Source: Heliocidaris tuberculata
Taxonomy: Eukaryota; Echinodermata; Echinoidea; Camarodonta; Echinometridae
Direction of reading: 5' to 3'
Assembly (NCBI GenBank): GCA_025618425.1
Contig: CM046837.1
Coordinates: 24,087,488-24,151,487, forward strand
Length of the DNA stretch: 64,000 nt
A program made the translations under genes and the position numbers. Shown here one piece after another: positions 13,462-26,038 of this stretch (position 1 is its first letter; every line of letters starts with the position of its first letter). The notes beneath the pieces are model-generated. The model was not told the origin of the DNA, made no database searches, and saw only the letters and a program-made list of their open reading frames with translations.

Positions 13462-14739
13462 CTTCTCCTTCTACAGCGCACCATGTCTCTCAGAAGTGAT
13501 ACTTGTCTCAGTTAGATCTATTAGTCCGATCCTAGATACATCACAATATATTCATACAATTAAAGTTTATTGGTATAAGAGGATGTACAAGGGAAATCGT
13601 GTCAATCTGTTTCGTCGCACATGGTTATACGATGACACTCAAGTTGTCAGGTAACGCCGGCAACGGTAAAACTCAAAGATCAAATCGAATTGAATTTATT
13701 CACCACTTTCATTAAAAAAAAATCATGCAAAGTCAAAGATAATTTGTGATCTCATTTACTTCATTCAATGCGGAAGAACATTAGTTGAAATGTAACATGA
13801 AAAACGACAGCTCTTGAAATGCTCTACTTATGAAAATAGTAATAGATTATCCCTTTGACCAAAATGTTTAAGTCACATGGTGTAGTCCCACGCATATCCC
13901 CGTCTGTCCGTTTTCCATCATACTATTTCAAATGTGAAAATTTTCGTTGATGTAATATGAACAATTTAATGGTGATTAGAGCCCCTTTCTATCTCATTTT
14001 TAGGAACAAATTTCAAATGTATCCATATTTTCACTATCTCGCAAAGGCAGTTTTTATTGATTGAATTGTTAAAGGGTGCGACAAAGTTATCATCTGTCAT
14101 CATATTCTATCATCTGTCATCATAAACTCGACATCTACAAATGTTATTTATATTAACGTATAATAATACACCTTCACAACTTGAAACAGAAAATCTCTTA
14201 TCAAATTCTACGCAATCTTAATTCAGACTTTAGTGAACGATAGAGAGTGGCTTTTAAAAAACAACCATGAAAGAGCAGCTTTTTACTTGAAGGCAAACGT
14301 ATATACATAAAATTAGGAGGAGGGGCCTTTCGGCCTAACTCTCCATGATATATTAATCACTAGTTTCGTCAACCATTACCGTTTCATCACTTAGGGATTA
14401 TCGGGGTTTTTGTTTTTGTTTTTGTTTTTGTCGAATATAATTACATGGTGAGAAGTAATTACCACTTTTATCTTCCTAAATTGCATTTTCGGTACGCTGT
14501 TATAAGCGGCTATATTGATGTTCCACGGCTGTATGCTTAATGCGTACACAAATTGCCTCAGCTGAACAGCGAACATTACCACAGTAACTACAATGATTGT
14601 GTTTATGGAAACAATTAACTCGATTAACTCAAACCCCCATGATAACTAGCTGCTATTTATGAAGCAGCAGAGAAAATTTACTAAGAAAAATGCACAGAAC
14701 GCATAATTTTTATTTCAAAAATAATAGAAATTCATACGC

Positions 14740-14900
14740 AGGTGTCGTAGTCGAGTGGTTTAACACTTGACCAGAGATGCCAAGGTCGTGGGTTCGAGCC
14801 CCGGCGCGATAATAGTGTCCTTTAGCAAGACATTAATCTACATTTGCCACTCTATACCCAGGTGTTGAATGGTTAGAGGTAAGAAGCAATTCCTTGAATG
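14740..14900 (+). repeat. tRNA-derived SINE with a transposon at its 3' end
   Basis: The head GTCGTAGTCGAGTGGTTTAA resembles Ser/Leu tRNA 5' halves. The B box is GGGTTCGAGCCCC (14791-14803). The tail reads TTAGCAAGACATTAATCTAC, then CCACTCTATACCCAGGTG and AATTCCTTGAATG. The tail is cut by the hAT-like element starting at 14901. Confidence 0.65.
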
Positions 14901-15694
14901 CACTGGCGTAGACAGGGGGACACAAGGGGGTCATGCCCCCTATTCAGCCCCTTAAAAAAAGAAAAAAGCGAGAGCGAAAAATCGGGGGAAGTGAGAGAGA
15001 AAAAAAAGGCCCAAAAAGGCGCTACGAGCCGTTATCTTTCTCTCAAAATTTGCTAAAACGTCGAAGTTTTCGCGCTTCGCGCGGAAAGGGGGAAATAACT
15101 CCCTCTCCCTGCACCCACCCCTGTTACATACAGTGCGCTATTGCGTCCAAATAATAGATAAGCAGTCCGGGTGTCGAACTATAACTTTCCATCTAAAAAA
15201 GGGTGCTACGAGTCCGTAATGTTTCTCTCAAATTTGCTATAAAACATCAGGGCTTCCCAGACTCCCTGCACCCACCCCTGCTACAGTGCGCTATTGCGTC
15301 CAAATAATTGATAAGCAGTCCGGGTGTCGAACTATAACTTTCCATCTAAAAAAGTTTGCCACGAGTCCGTTATGTTTCTCTCAAATTTGCTATAAAACAT
15401 CAGGGCTTCCCAGACTCCCTGCACCCACCCCTGTTACATACAGTGCAGTATTGCGTCCAAATAATTGAAAAGCAGTCCGGATGCTACGAGCCGTTATCTT
15501 TCTCTCAAATTTGCTATAAAACATCAGAGCTTTCGCGCTTTGCGCGGGAGGGGGGAAACTCCACCCTCCATGGACACACCCCCTGGGGAGCACGCTTCAC
15601 AACCGCCCCTCCCCCTAAAATGAAATCCTGGCTACGCGGTTGGATCCTTCACGTCTGCCCCTCCCCCTATTGAAAAATCCTGGCTACGCCACTG
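14901..15694. mobile_element. hAT-like element with internal tandem repeats
   Basis: Starts CACTGGCGTAGACAGGGGG and ends AATCCTGGCTACGCCACTG; the flanks CTTGAATG/CTTCAATG give an 8-bp duplication with one mismatch. The interior holds four copies of a unit containing GCTACGAGYCCGTWATCTTT and AAATTTGCTATAAAACATCAG (first 20 considered), at about 15020, 15207, 15360 and 15483; full-unit spacing is 150-160 bases. No coding capacity is seen. Confidence 0.75.
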
Positions 15695-18010
15695 CTTCAA
15701 TGCTTTGAGCACCGAAATCGGCAGCCTGTTATAGAGCCGGGGATAATACTGGAGCACCTTCAGCACCTTTCACGGTGGATACGAGTACTAGTGCTCGTAT
15801 ATATAAAATATATCACATTCTATAAATTAATATATTGCAGTTGGAATGTCACTCATGAATCGATTAATGTACGTAATACATATTAGAATATCACGTGTAT
15901 TCATGTTTTCTGGTTATGATTAAATCCTGCTTCCTGTCATGCCTGGCAATATTCATTATTATTATTTTTCCCCTTATTCATTATGTTTATTCAATTAATC
16001 CTTTGTATTCACACATTTAAATGGAACTTAATTGCTCTGGCTATACTGACATTTTCCTAATTATGAACCAGCGGTGCGAAAGTAATGCTATGTGATGAAA
16101 TTCTGTTCCTAAAAAGTAGGCTTATTTTGTAAAAGGTCACAGTCTTCAATTCATAAATGATTGAAAATAATAGTTCAGAGGAAATGGTTTCGATCTCATT
16201 GCATCTGGTGACTGAATAGAACTAATTGCTGCTTCTGTGAGTATTGCATCGCAAAGTGGTTAGTGCTGAACCATTTAAAAGTCAATTTCATCGGCGGTGA
16301 ATGTGAAAATGAGCCCGTTAGTATGTGACGTCATGTTACTCGCTTTGCCAGTTTGTGTCTGGGAGAATGTGAGGTTGCGAAAAAGTCAGGAAACAGTGAA
16401 AATCTGTGAAGATTATGTTCTTAGCGTAGCATTTCACCAAGTGTCACACTTGGATCCCCACGGCCAAACATAATTTAATTACCCGCCTAAAATTTCAGTC
16501 GAAGTCCCACTATGTCGATTATTCACCAGAAAGTCACTTTCCTCGGAGGGGAGTTCTTGAACGGTATGTTATTTTATACATGTATATCATTGTATTATTA
16601 CATACATTTCTATATTTTTGGCCTGCACAAGGGATTCAGTACCATTGAAGGTCTGTATACCGAGTTACAAATTAGATAAATTGCTTCTGTTTCAGCTTAC
16701 AGACCAGATTGCACAAAATGGGGAAAAATCGAAAGAAGTTGACAATTGCTTTAAACAAGACAAATGAAAAAAAAAAAATCAAGCGTCATATGTTATTACG
16801 TGAAACATGCTGAAATCATATATTTAAAAAACCATGAGCATTATGTTCATGGTTACAATTGCATCTATTGTGACTTATACCCTGGATGAAGGAAAAAATG
16901 CACAAAACAAAATCGAAAGAAATGTCCTAATGTTTTAAAAGAAAGCTGAAAACAAAAACAAAAACTAGTCGTCATGTGGCGTTAAGTGACAACATGCCGG
17001 GATCAAATATTTGAAAAGCATTACATCAGCAAACCAAAAGCACCATGTTTGGCAAATAATCGATGAGGGTGGAATAGTCTTAACCTAATTAAACTTTGGA
17101 TTTTGGTGGAAATTTCAATTGTCTGAATATTAAGGTACAACACGAACAGTTAAAGAAACATGGATCTATGAATACGAGCTACAAATTTCAAGAGGACACT
17201 CGTGTATATAAATCACACTATTAAAAGCCACTTGAAAACAAACCACTTGTGTTTCAAGACTTCGTTTCAAAATTTTGATAAATTACTGAGCACGGCTTCA
17301 AATCGACACTTCACTTGCATCGATAATAGAGAGTTTATTTCAGTACACGTTTCGTTAATCAAAATGCTCATAAATTATGTTGAAACTACTGAAAATATTT
17401 AGACCCCCTGTTTGAAATAACAATTTCTTGCTTCCTTTGAGCGGTTTTTTAAAAACAGTTTCCACCGTATGAACATTTTCTGGGCAGTAGATTACTGAAA
17501 TACAGTGTCGTTTTATACAGCGTTGTGTTAAACCCCACTACGCATGCCTGTACATGAGCGTTGCTATGATATTGTCAAAATGGGGATGGGGGTTGACTGT
17601 ATTGTATATGCAAATTAAGGTTGCAACGATAATGTTGCCTTGTCGCGTTTGAAATTTGTTGTAGAACGGGGGATATGGAGATAAGGTGTGTGTGGGGGGG
17701 GGGGGGGTATCTAACCCCGCTAGTGACGCCCCTGTGTTCCAGGGATGTATCAGACAGTGAACCTCTGGTCAATTCCGGGCCTTTGATTCTGTTAACCATT
17801 CTGTCTGCCATCTGAATCAACTCGCTACAAGCTCCGATCGATCTTCAGGACAAGGATTGGAGAACAAGGATATCTAGAATCTCAACATTTAGGTTAACCA
17901 AATGAACTTATCTAGACATCTGGATGAATTCCAACTTCTTCATCTCGGGTCAATACAATACACTCATCCAGTACAAGACGCAGGATCTATAGCCCTGTGG
18001 TTGAACCCTT
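15695..18010. other. No gene recognised
   Basis: AT-rich DNA with a weak duplication (16.7-17.0 kb) and a G-run at 17695-17707 followed by GACGCCCCTGTGTTCC, probably another transposon end. Confidence 0.6.
16690..17020. repeat. Weak tandem duplication
   Basis: Two stretches about 190 bases apart share AATCGAAAGAA, then a CGTCATRTG..TTA motif with GTGA-ACATGC and AAATCA..TATTT in the same order. Diverged. Confidence 0.35.
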
Positions 18011-18014
18011 CAAA

Positions 18015-18204
18015 CCAGTGGTGCTGCTAAAGGGAGGCATGGGGAACAAATTGTCCCCAATCGAATGGCGAACAAAAGAAAGAAAAGAAACAAAAATAGA
18101 AATGGACGAAGAAAAGGGGAAGGGGGGGGGGAGATAACGTGAAAAGAAGATGAACGGAACTGGAATTTTTTTTTGGGGGGGGGGGGGGGGGTGGGGGGGG
18201 GGGC
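18015..18204. mobile_element. Fragment of a CCCAATCGAATGGC-family element
   Basis: CAGTGGTGCTGCTAAAGGGA, then TGTCCCCAATCGAATGGCGA, then purine-rich DNA and a G-run (18174-18203). It is related to the element at 41421; the other end is not found. Confidence 0.4.
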
Positions 18205-18492
18205 GGGTACTAGTTTTTTCCGAAGGTTCGTAATTCCCGGCGAAGGTTCATGCTTCCGAAATACAAAATTGCCATACCAGGGGGTTCATAATATTCCGAA
18301 AATGGAACAGGATTCATAATTCGGCACATTTATTGCATTACTCCGAAGGTTCATAATTCCGAAAAAATAGAGTTTGTAATTCCGAAAATGGAGTAGGGTT
18401 CATATTTCCGAAAATGAAAAAGGATTCATAATTCCGAAAATGAAATATATAGGGATATATATAATTCCGAAAAGTAATGTAGGGCCCTATTA
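18203..18492 (+). mobile_element. TTCCGAAGGTTC modular repeat element, partial
   Basis: Starts GGGTACTAGTTTTTTCCGAA and continues as diverged modules of ATTCCGAAAATG and TTCATAATTCCG, ending after GTAATGTAGGGCCCTATTAC. It matches the reverse complement of the 38018 copy from its end to its centre. Confidence 0.65.
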
Positions 18493-18521
18493 CAATCGGT
18501 CCCTTTCTACCCTTCCCCTTA

Positions 18522-18764
18522 TCAGTGTCCTGCTTGTTTATAATTCGCATTTCCTCCACCAAGTAAGCCCGGTGCCCCTCCATAATAAAAAGCTGGACCC
18601 ACGCTAACCACTGCGTCCGGATCTTCAGGAATACATGGTTCTGGTAGATGTGGATTGACCAAAAGATGTTCAGTTGTCTTTTTCTCCTCCTCCGTCTCAA
18701 GCAGTTCGTTCATCCTTACGCTTCCAACCTGACCAACTTGACCGACTTGACTGTTGACTTTCAT
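18522..18764 (-). pseudogene. Possible exon or retrocopy fragment, unrecognised
   Basis: An 80-codon frame has balanced, non-repetitive composition, unlike its neighbours: VGQVGQVG repeat near the start, then an acidic/polar MNELLETEEEKKTTEHLL, a proline-rich PHLPEPCIPEDPD and a Gly-rich end. No domain is recognised and no clear splice sites frame it. It lies between a palindromic repeat and a GA tract. It may be an exon, a decayed gene copy or chance. Confidence 0.2.
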
Positions 18765-18959
18765 TTATTCTTCCACATTTAGAAGCACTGCATTTATGGA
18801 GAAACATGCATGACCTCGGAGTCTACAGAACCTTAATGAAGGCATAAGCACCTTGGAATAAGTTTCTGTCTTGACCATATTAAAAACGAGAGGTGAATGA
18901 CTGAAAAGAAATAGGACATCGTCCTCAAAATTGATATTTTGGTCATTGTGAAGAGAGAG

Positions 18960-18968
18960 GGAGAGACG

Positions 18969-19011
<43 letters not shown>

Positions 19012-19015
19012 GGTG
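18960..19015. repeat. (GA)n microsatellite ending in a G-run
   Basis: GA repeat, then G13 at about 19001-19013. Confidence 0.95.
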
Positions 19016-19834
19016 AGGGAAGATTAGCCTTACGTCTCTGCATTCTAACCTTTCTGTATTATTTATACAAAAGCGCATAATTGTGTCATATCTTCACCCA
19101 AACGAGCTAATTATGTATAAATATATCCTTAAAATATCGCTCAGGAAAAAAGAGAGAATGAATAGCCAGGCCCTTTTCTCTAAACATTACCTTTTATAAT
19201 CATCCCGTTAATTTTTTTTAATGCCTGATCACAATCATTCGAGCTTTTCTCTAATTAGTCCAGCCTACAAGCAAACGAGAGATCAGAGAGCAGTCAGTTT
19301 GGTTCGGGAGAAGAATTTTCATATAATTTTTCCATCCGTGGTTTCTTTGAAGTTGATTGATGCTGTGCGCATTACTTATGCACGATACTTATTATCATTA
19401 TAGGTTATATGCATGATAATCATTCTATTAATTGCAGTCATTATACTCATCATTTTCAATTATTGTTTTTATACTGCCTTTACACTAATGAAAGCAGGTA
19501 TTCGGTAGTTTCGTGATTAGTGTTTGTTTTTAGCAAGACATTATGAAACATTATGATGGTAATGATAGATACCACCAAAAAACAATTTCAGTATATTACA
19601 TTAACACCGAGGAGAAGACTAAGGACTGCTGTTCCAGGCACGAAGCACATGTTGCCTAGCAACTGTATAGAACCAGCTACCTCAATAATTAATCAAATAC
19701 ATACCTAGGTAATTAAGAAGCATAGTCGATTCCAGGGTAACAATTAGCAATAAAAACGTACTCCATATATCGTCTGCAATGAAAAGAAAAGAAAAGGAAT
19801 TGTATGTTTATACTGACATTAAACAAAAATTATT

Positions 19835-19990
19835 TAGTAGTCAAAACCCTTGACTAGAGATGTGAAGGTCCTGGGTTCGATCCTGCAACAGTATTTAATT
19901 TATGTTCATAAGCAAGGTATTTTATCTACATCACTTCTCTCCATACAGGGTGTTAAATTTGTTATCTGAAGGATGCGAACACATTGTGGT
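19835..19990 (+). repeat. tRNA-derived SINE
   Basis: Head TAGTCAAAACCCTTGACTAG, B box GGGTTCGATCC (19873-19883) and tail AGCAAGGTATTTTATCTACA. More degenerate at the 5' end than the 14740 copy. Confidence 0.5.
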
Positions 19991-20900
19991 TTGTTTAGCA
20001 TTGCGAATGGCGCCTGGCTGGAATGTTCCCCAGGGACTGGAGATTGTGCACACATTGTGTGATCGTGAAAATAATGGACCGAATTCATGAAAGAGGTTTA
20101 TTTTAAAGGTGACAGATAGTTTTGGGAGGCCCTCAAAAACTTTTCGTGAGATTTCTTTGATTTTACTTAATAAAAAGCAGGGCACTAACATAACTAAGAT
20201 GCTGTGAAGTTTTTTCCTCCTCAAGTGAAATATTTACTGAATGAGAGGTGAAAAGTAATAAAAATCCCTGGCCTAAAAAAGAGGGGATGTAAATTCAAAC
20301 AACGGCCACACACACTACTCAAATTAGGATTGCTGTGTGTATAGAATACGCTACACATAGTGCGAAGCGCTGGGTTTATTGTGCGGGGAACATTCGGGTG
20401 GATATGGTCTTAGCGTGAGGCAGTGAAAAGCCGTTACCAAGCGATTCTTACAGATATTTACACTAAAATTTGTTCGAAATCGTGAATGGAATGTTAAATA
20501 ATCTCGTACATGTGTGTCTTATGATAAAAGGAGAGTAGTATGTGACTATGTTAGATAAGTTTCTTGCCAGTATGATTTTTGCTACCGAGACTGTCTATGA
20601 GCTTTAAATCATGGTTCAAACATCCAATAAGCGGAGTACGCGCGTGTCCTCTTTCGTGAATTCGGGCCATTATCTATATTAAGCAATATGGATGTAGCAA
20701 GCGATATCAATATCATTTTGTTAATACTGCTATTGTTTCTATTATACAACTATTATGATTCGTATAAGTATCATCACTATTATCACTTTTAAATAAGTTG
20801 TAGTTGATTTTAAGGATAGAGTAACAAATGTTTCTAAAAGTATGCTTGCCCGTCATGGTAGCAGCAGTATTAGGCAGGGGGACACATTCGGTAATATTCA

Positions 20901-20943
<43 letters not shown>

Positions 20944-22380
20944 GTATATACTGAAAATCCGGCTTTGCGTCTGTATGTAACAGAGCAATGTAATATTATA
21001 ATCAGGGACATCAAAAACTCATCTCCTTGCCCTACATTCGCCATAGTGTACATGGTGTCAAATGCAAATATCATCACAAAGATCTATTGACAATTTGTCC
21101 ACCGCGTCGAAGATCGAAGACTTTGAATGGAAGGTTTACGATGGGAGTTTGCTCTTGGTATTAACATTTGGATACTATGCCTTGAAATCACCGATAGAGA
21201 GTGATGACACATCGTGTACGAAAAGGGGAGGGGCAAGAGGGGTAACTTTCCCCTAGAAAAAAAAACAATTAAAAAAAATTTATGAATTCATTTGTAGGGC
21301 AACAATTACAAGATTGCTAATGAAAAAGGATAAATATGAAAATATCCGTCAAAAATTCACCTGCTTAGCCGCATTGTGATAATTGATATGTATTGCTAAT
21401 TGATGAGTAATTTTATAATTTTGAAGTAAGTATTCATTGTTTGTATGTGTTTATCAATATTGTAAATCATTCGCAATTCAGCCAATGGCTGCGACGAAAC
21501 GATATAAAACGTTCAATTCAGTTCAATTCACTGTGACCTCGCCTAACAGTGGATATACATTATTATGATGCCAAATTGGATATTTTAAGACGATTGGGGG
21601 TAGTGGGGCATTGGATCTATATATCTCCATTTCAATAATGCATGTAACCGTTTAAGCAGTACAAAATAGCCTTTTGTTGCGACCCCACAGTTTACGATGG
21701 GAGTTTGTTCTTGGTATTAACAGCTGGATACCATAGATACTATGGCTTGAAGTGACATGATGATGATGATGACGCATCGATGATCATGATGATGCAAAGT
21801 ATCGGAGTGACCGTGCAAAATCTTCTTCTACTTCATCATTTTCTTTATCCTCCTTTCCCTTGGTTTCTTTTTCATCCTATCTGCATAATTACTATCTTAC
21901 TACATCTTCTGATTATACTAAATCCTCTTCTTCTCCTTGTTCTCTTCTTCTCCTTCCTCTTCCTATTCATCTTCTTTGTTTGCTGTTCTTGTCTTTGTTC
22001 TTGTTCTCCTCGTTCTTCTTCTTCTACTTCTCCTACTCCTTCTTCTTCTTCCTCCTATTCTTCTTCGTCTTCTTCTTTATCTCCTCCTCCTCCTTCTTCC
22101 TCACCTTCGTGTTGTGTTCATCTTTTGGAAGAATTACTTTTCAGTTCGCATTTCTCTCCGTATTCACCTTCACATGCCTTTACGTATTCTATTTATTTAT
22201 TATGGCTCTAATCTATTATAGCATTTGGAGAAAAAAATAATTAGTTGATTGAATGTTTCATTACCAAAGTTTAATAGCTATCATCAATACATCATCTCAA
22301 GTAGTATTAATGGTGCCAAAGAACGAGTAATTAATTTGATAACAGTTACTCGTTCCATAGTTCACCAAATGTTTTTTATT
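19991..22380. other. No gene; TA and CTT-rich tracts
   Basis: TA repeat at 20902-20941, TGA trinucleotides near 21760, and a pyrimidine CTT/TCC-rich block at 21820-22120 whose frames are low-complexity Ser/Leu/Phe. Nothing else recognised. Confidence 0.65.
21132..21780. repeat. Direct repeat pair
   Basis: TTTACGATGGGAGTTTG, then TTGGTATTAACA and GGATAC, occurs at 21135 and again at 21690, followed in both by CTATG-CTTGAA and a GATGA-rich end. Confidence 0.7.
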
Positions 22381-22383
22381 ATA

Positions 22384-22896
22384 CAGTGTGAGTCAATAAA
22401 AAGGAAACCCAGATTCAACCCTAAATATCGCTGAGATCAGCACAGACAGATTTAAGCAAAGATATTCGCATTGTAGCCTATAATGTTTTCTTGACACTTT
22501 GATCACTAACATCCGACGATGGACAGCTGAACAGTAACATTTTTCCTAATTCATGTCAAATTTGCCTCTGCCCAAGTTTTGAGTGAAATGGATGATCAAC
22601 CCATGAACATGATGGGGGTTGGTTGAATGGCCTCCATTCCAGTCGAATGCACTCAAAGATAATGAAAGTAACTCCTGAACATCATTCAGCCCAAACTTGG
22701 GCAAAGACGATTTTGACATGATTTTTAAAAATGGCTAGTCCTCGGTCATGCATGATCGCATTTTCGTGAGCTACCTATCAGATCAAAGAAGACATTATCA
22801 ACTATCGGACCATTTATAATACATTTCAGCGATTTCACTTGGTTTTTAAAGATATTTGGGCTTGAATATGGGTTTCTTTTTTATTGACTCACACTG
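22384..22896. mobile_element. Tc1/mariner-like non-autonomous element
   Basis: The left end CAGTGTGAGTCAATAAAAAG is matched at the right by the reverse complement with one mismatch over about 28 bases, and TA flanks both ends (22382-22383, 22897-22898). The CAGTG start and TA duplication fit the Tc1/mariner superfamily. 513 bp, no transposase frame. Confidence 0.75.
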
Positions 22897-22898
22897 TA

Positions 22899-23980
22899 AA
22901 TAGTAATCGTAACAACATGATGATGCGTATATACGGCGTCATATTTCTGTCGGAAACACTGGAAGGCATAACAGTCGAAGTAAATAATACATTGAGTTGT
23001 TATAATGGTAAGCTCATAAATTTCTATTCTAATTGTCATTTATCGTGTTTGTATCACTAGTCTGCGCGTTCAAATTTAAGTGTTTATAATGACACATCAC
23101 ATGGCTTGAATTTGATGTTTACCGCTGCTTTCGTTTGATAATCTAAAGAGGTAAACGTTGTAATGTCCTGTAAGCATGGCAAGTTGAATTCATGCTTGAC
23201 TTTAAAACACAAGTTTACACGAAGTTATTTCTTTCCTTAAAGATTGAAATTTGTACTGTCGAAGCATCATTTTTAGTTTAGGCGCTATCGGTGTTCAAAA
23301 GCGGGAATACGATTATTTTTACACTTGTCTTCGGGGCATGTCTTGTATAGGACATTACGAATGCTGCAAAATTGGGATTTTATAGCCTGTTTTTGGAGTT
23401 TATCTGCAGTTTATTTGCAGTATATCGTTTCCTACAATTTTTGATAGCTGTGCACTCAGCTGTGAAATTCCAGGAAAAAAAAATCGTAAGGGTGCTGAGC
23501 ATTATGAAGTTTTTGCTGTTTTAATATCTGTCGAGTTATCACGTTGATTTAGTGAGTATAATCTAGGTGAATGGCTTGTATAGGACTGCATGAGTTTTTT
23601 TTTTTTCAACAGTTGCTTGCGTAGCCTGTGAGCATCCACTTGACAGTCGCATATTTTTAGAAAGTGAATTTCTGTGAGTTGCCCAAACTTCAGGAACCAA
23701 GTGATTGACCTGAACATCATTTAACTTTGATCAGTGAATATGATATACACGTCCTTTGTTTAATAAATAGCAAATATCATTTATGTTGCATCGATGTGTA
23801 TCTTTCTTTTTTTCTTTTTTCTTTTAATTTTCATGTTTCTCCTCTAATTAAAGAAAATTTCCTAGTCACTTCCGGTCAACTCCAATGCTTTTCGTCTCTG
23901 ATCCGACCCTACCTTCTTTCAGTGTACAAAATGGTGTCTGGACGGCATTTCAATTCAATTCTCGAACCAAGTCGTGTCTT
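22899..23980. other. No gene recognised
   Basis: Unique-looking AT-rich sequence between two MITEs. Confidence 0.6.
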
Positions 23981-24318
23981 AAACCCTGTCGGAAAGAACA
24001 CAGTGTCCCACAGTGTGTTCACAGTGTGAAACACAGTATGAAACACAGTGTGAAATCATCTTCACACTGTTAAATTCGAGCGTTTTAACATTGTGAATCA
24101 CATCTTTACATTGTGAGCGAGTAAATTCAAACTGTGAAATCGAACATCACTATGTGGACACTCTGTGGTAATCCATACGGTGGTGTCCACAGTGTGAAAT
24201 CATCTCCACACTGTTAAATTCGAGCGTTTTAACATTGTGAATCACACCTTCACAGAGTGGACTATGTGAGCACACTGTGAACACACTGTGGTACACTGTG
24301 TTTTTTCAGGCAGGGTTT
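23981..24318. mobile_element. MITE built from CACAGTG/CACTGTG motifs
   Basis: Inverted ends of about 47 bases (AAACCCTGTCGGAAAGAACA at the left; TTTTTTCAGGCAGGGTTT at the right). The interior contains a direct duplication of about 67 bases (24044-24110, 24188-24254) that includes GTTAAATTCGAGCGTTTTAA. More than a dozen copies of CACAGTG or CACTGTG make it highly self-complementary. Confidence 0.75.
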
Positions 24319-25769
24319 ACCAATAATGACAATGTCTGAATGTGTGGAATTACTAGCGCTTTTGAAACAATTGTTTTGCTACCGATATGACTTTGCGTTA
24401 GGGATTCGTGCTTTTAGAAACAGTTTACATTTAACATAATTTTGCTTTCCATGCTGTATCAAATTGTCTGTAGAGAAAAAGCCAAGTTAAATCTATGAGG
24501 GTGTCAACTATTGCCGGGGGCGGGGGCACAAGTTGTCCCAATAATATTTTTGAATCAACTTATTCACTTTGAATCACATGGATATAATAGTTTAATAATG
24601 CACCCCTCCCTACCACCCACCCTTCTTTCTCACAAACCCATACTTTCCAGCCGGCACCCTTTCACTATCACTCTTCAGGAGCTGGATCAGCGCCACTGCC
24701 TAGCGATCCCCTTATTCAGTAAACAACAATATTTCGGCGGTAGTGGTGGTGTTTGTGGTGGGGGGGGGGGGGGGGGGGTCGTATGCACTGGACCCTTGTT
24801 AATATTGGCATTGTCGGAAAAGATACGGTTAGGTACAGCCCAAGTGAATAGTATTATGTATCTGTATTTTTGTTGATTATTACGTGTATGTATATTTCTA
24901 TCTGTAACGCATGTAAACAGGACGAATTTCCTTACATGGACAATTAAACATCATTATTAGTTATCCTGCTTCATTACTTCGGCAAACATACGCGGCTTTC
25001 ACTGGCGGATACTTATTACGTTACGTCGAGTTACGTCAAGTTAATCGCAGTAATTGATCCATTGCCTATATACGGGAACATAGTTGTCTCTGTATGTGAG
25101 CCGATCGGAATGTGAGAATGCAGTAGTCGGTAGTCGACGGGTTAATTGCTTGATATCAAGGATTGAGTGCAAATTGATGTCCTCGTTCACCTCTTCCACT
25201 CTAAGGGCGGATTCTGTTAAAAAAAAATGAAATTGAAATTCCCAGTTATTTCCTTCTGACTAAAATAACAATGTATTTGACAGAAAAGGATCAAGAAAGT
25301 ACGTTATAAAGAATGAGGCGAACACCCTTGAATTTAAATTCAATCTAATTCAATTTTAAAGAACGGGGGGGGGGGGGGGGAGGCACTATTCCGAAAAAAT
25401 ACACAAATAAGGGGCCTTTCTCTCTTGCTGGATACTTGATGTATCTCACAAACGGGTTCACGTGCCGGTTTTATCTCATCCACCCATGCAGCTCTGTGCC
25501 ACGGTGAGACAATTTTCATAATAACATTTCTGTTTTATGAGCAGGAAGACTATTGTCATTGCTCAGGCATCACGGCTGTGCGTGCCGGAACCTAATAGAT
25601 AGACAGTTGTAGATATCTTTAGAATTATATTGCTTCCAAACATCGTTAAGATGGTTAATCACGACTGGGTATTTGATCAGAGGATCTTTATATTATTAAA
25701 GATGATTTTTAGTACTGGTAATGTGTTAGCATTTTGAAAGAACGTGTACAAAAATTCATATCAATAATA
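24319..25769. other. No gene; two G-runs
   Basis: G-runs at 24761-24778 and 25366-25380; otherwise unique-looking. A 120-codon frame at 24.5-24.9 kb crosses the first G-run and is not convincing. Confidence 0.6.
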
Positions 25770-25899
25770 TTCATTCATGTAAAGCGCATATCACATTATG
25801 ATATAACGTCTCTATGCGCTTCCAAAGGGCTTTGGATATTACCCAAGCTTTAGCTCCGACAACCGTAGCGCTCAGTGCATTCAAGGAATAAACCTACCT

Positions 25900-26036
25900 G
25901 GGGAGCGTTTCATCAAGTGTCTTGTCAGTGATTTTTACCGACAAATTTGCTCTCAGCCAATCAGATGCAAGGATTTCAGTAGCTTTTAACAGTTATTGTA
26001 AATTGTCAGTGAAAGCAAGTTTCATGAAACGGGGCC
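25900..26036. mobile_element. Foldback MITE, asymmetric form, inside a SINE
   Basis: Starts GGGGAGCGTTTCATCAAGTG and ends GTTTCATGAAACGGGGCCCC, with the family core between. It is followed within three bases by a second family member at 26039. Confidence 0.65.
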
Positions 26037-26038
26037 CC

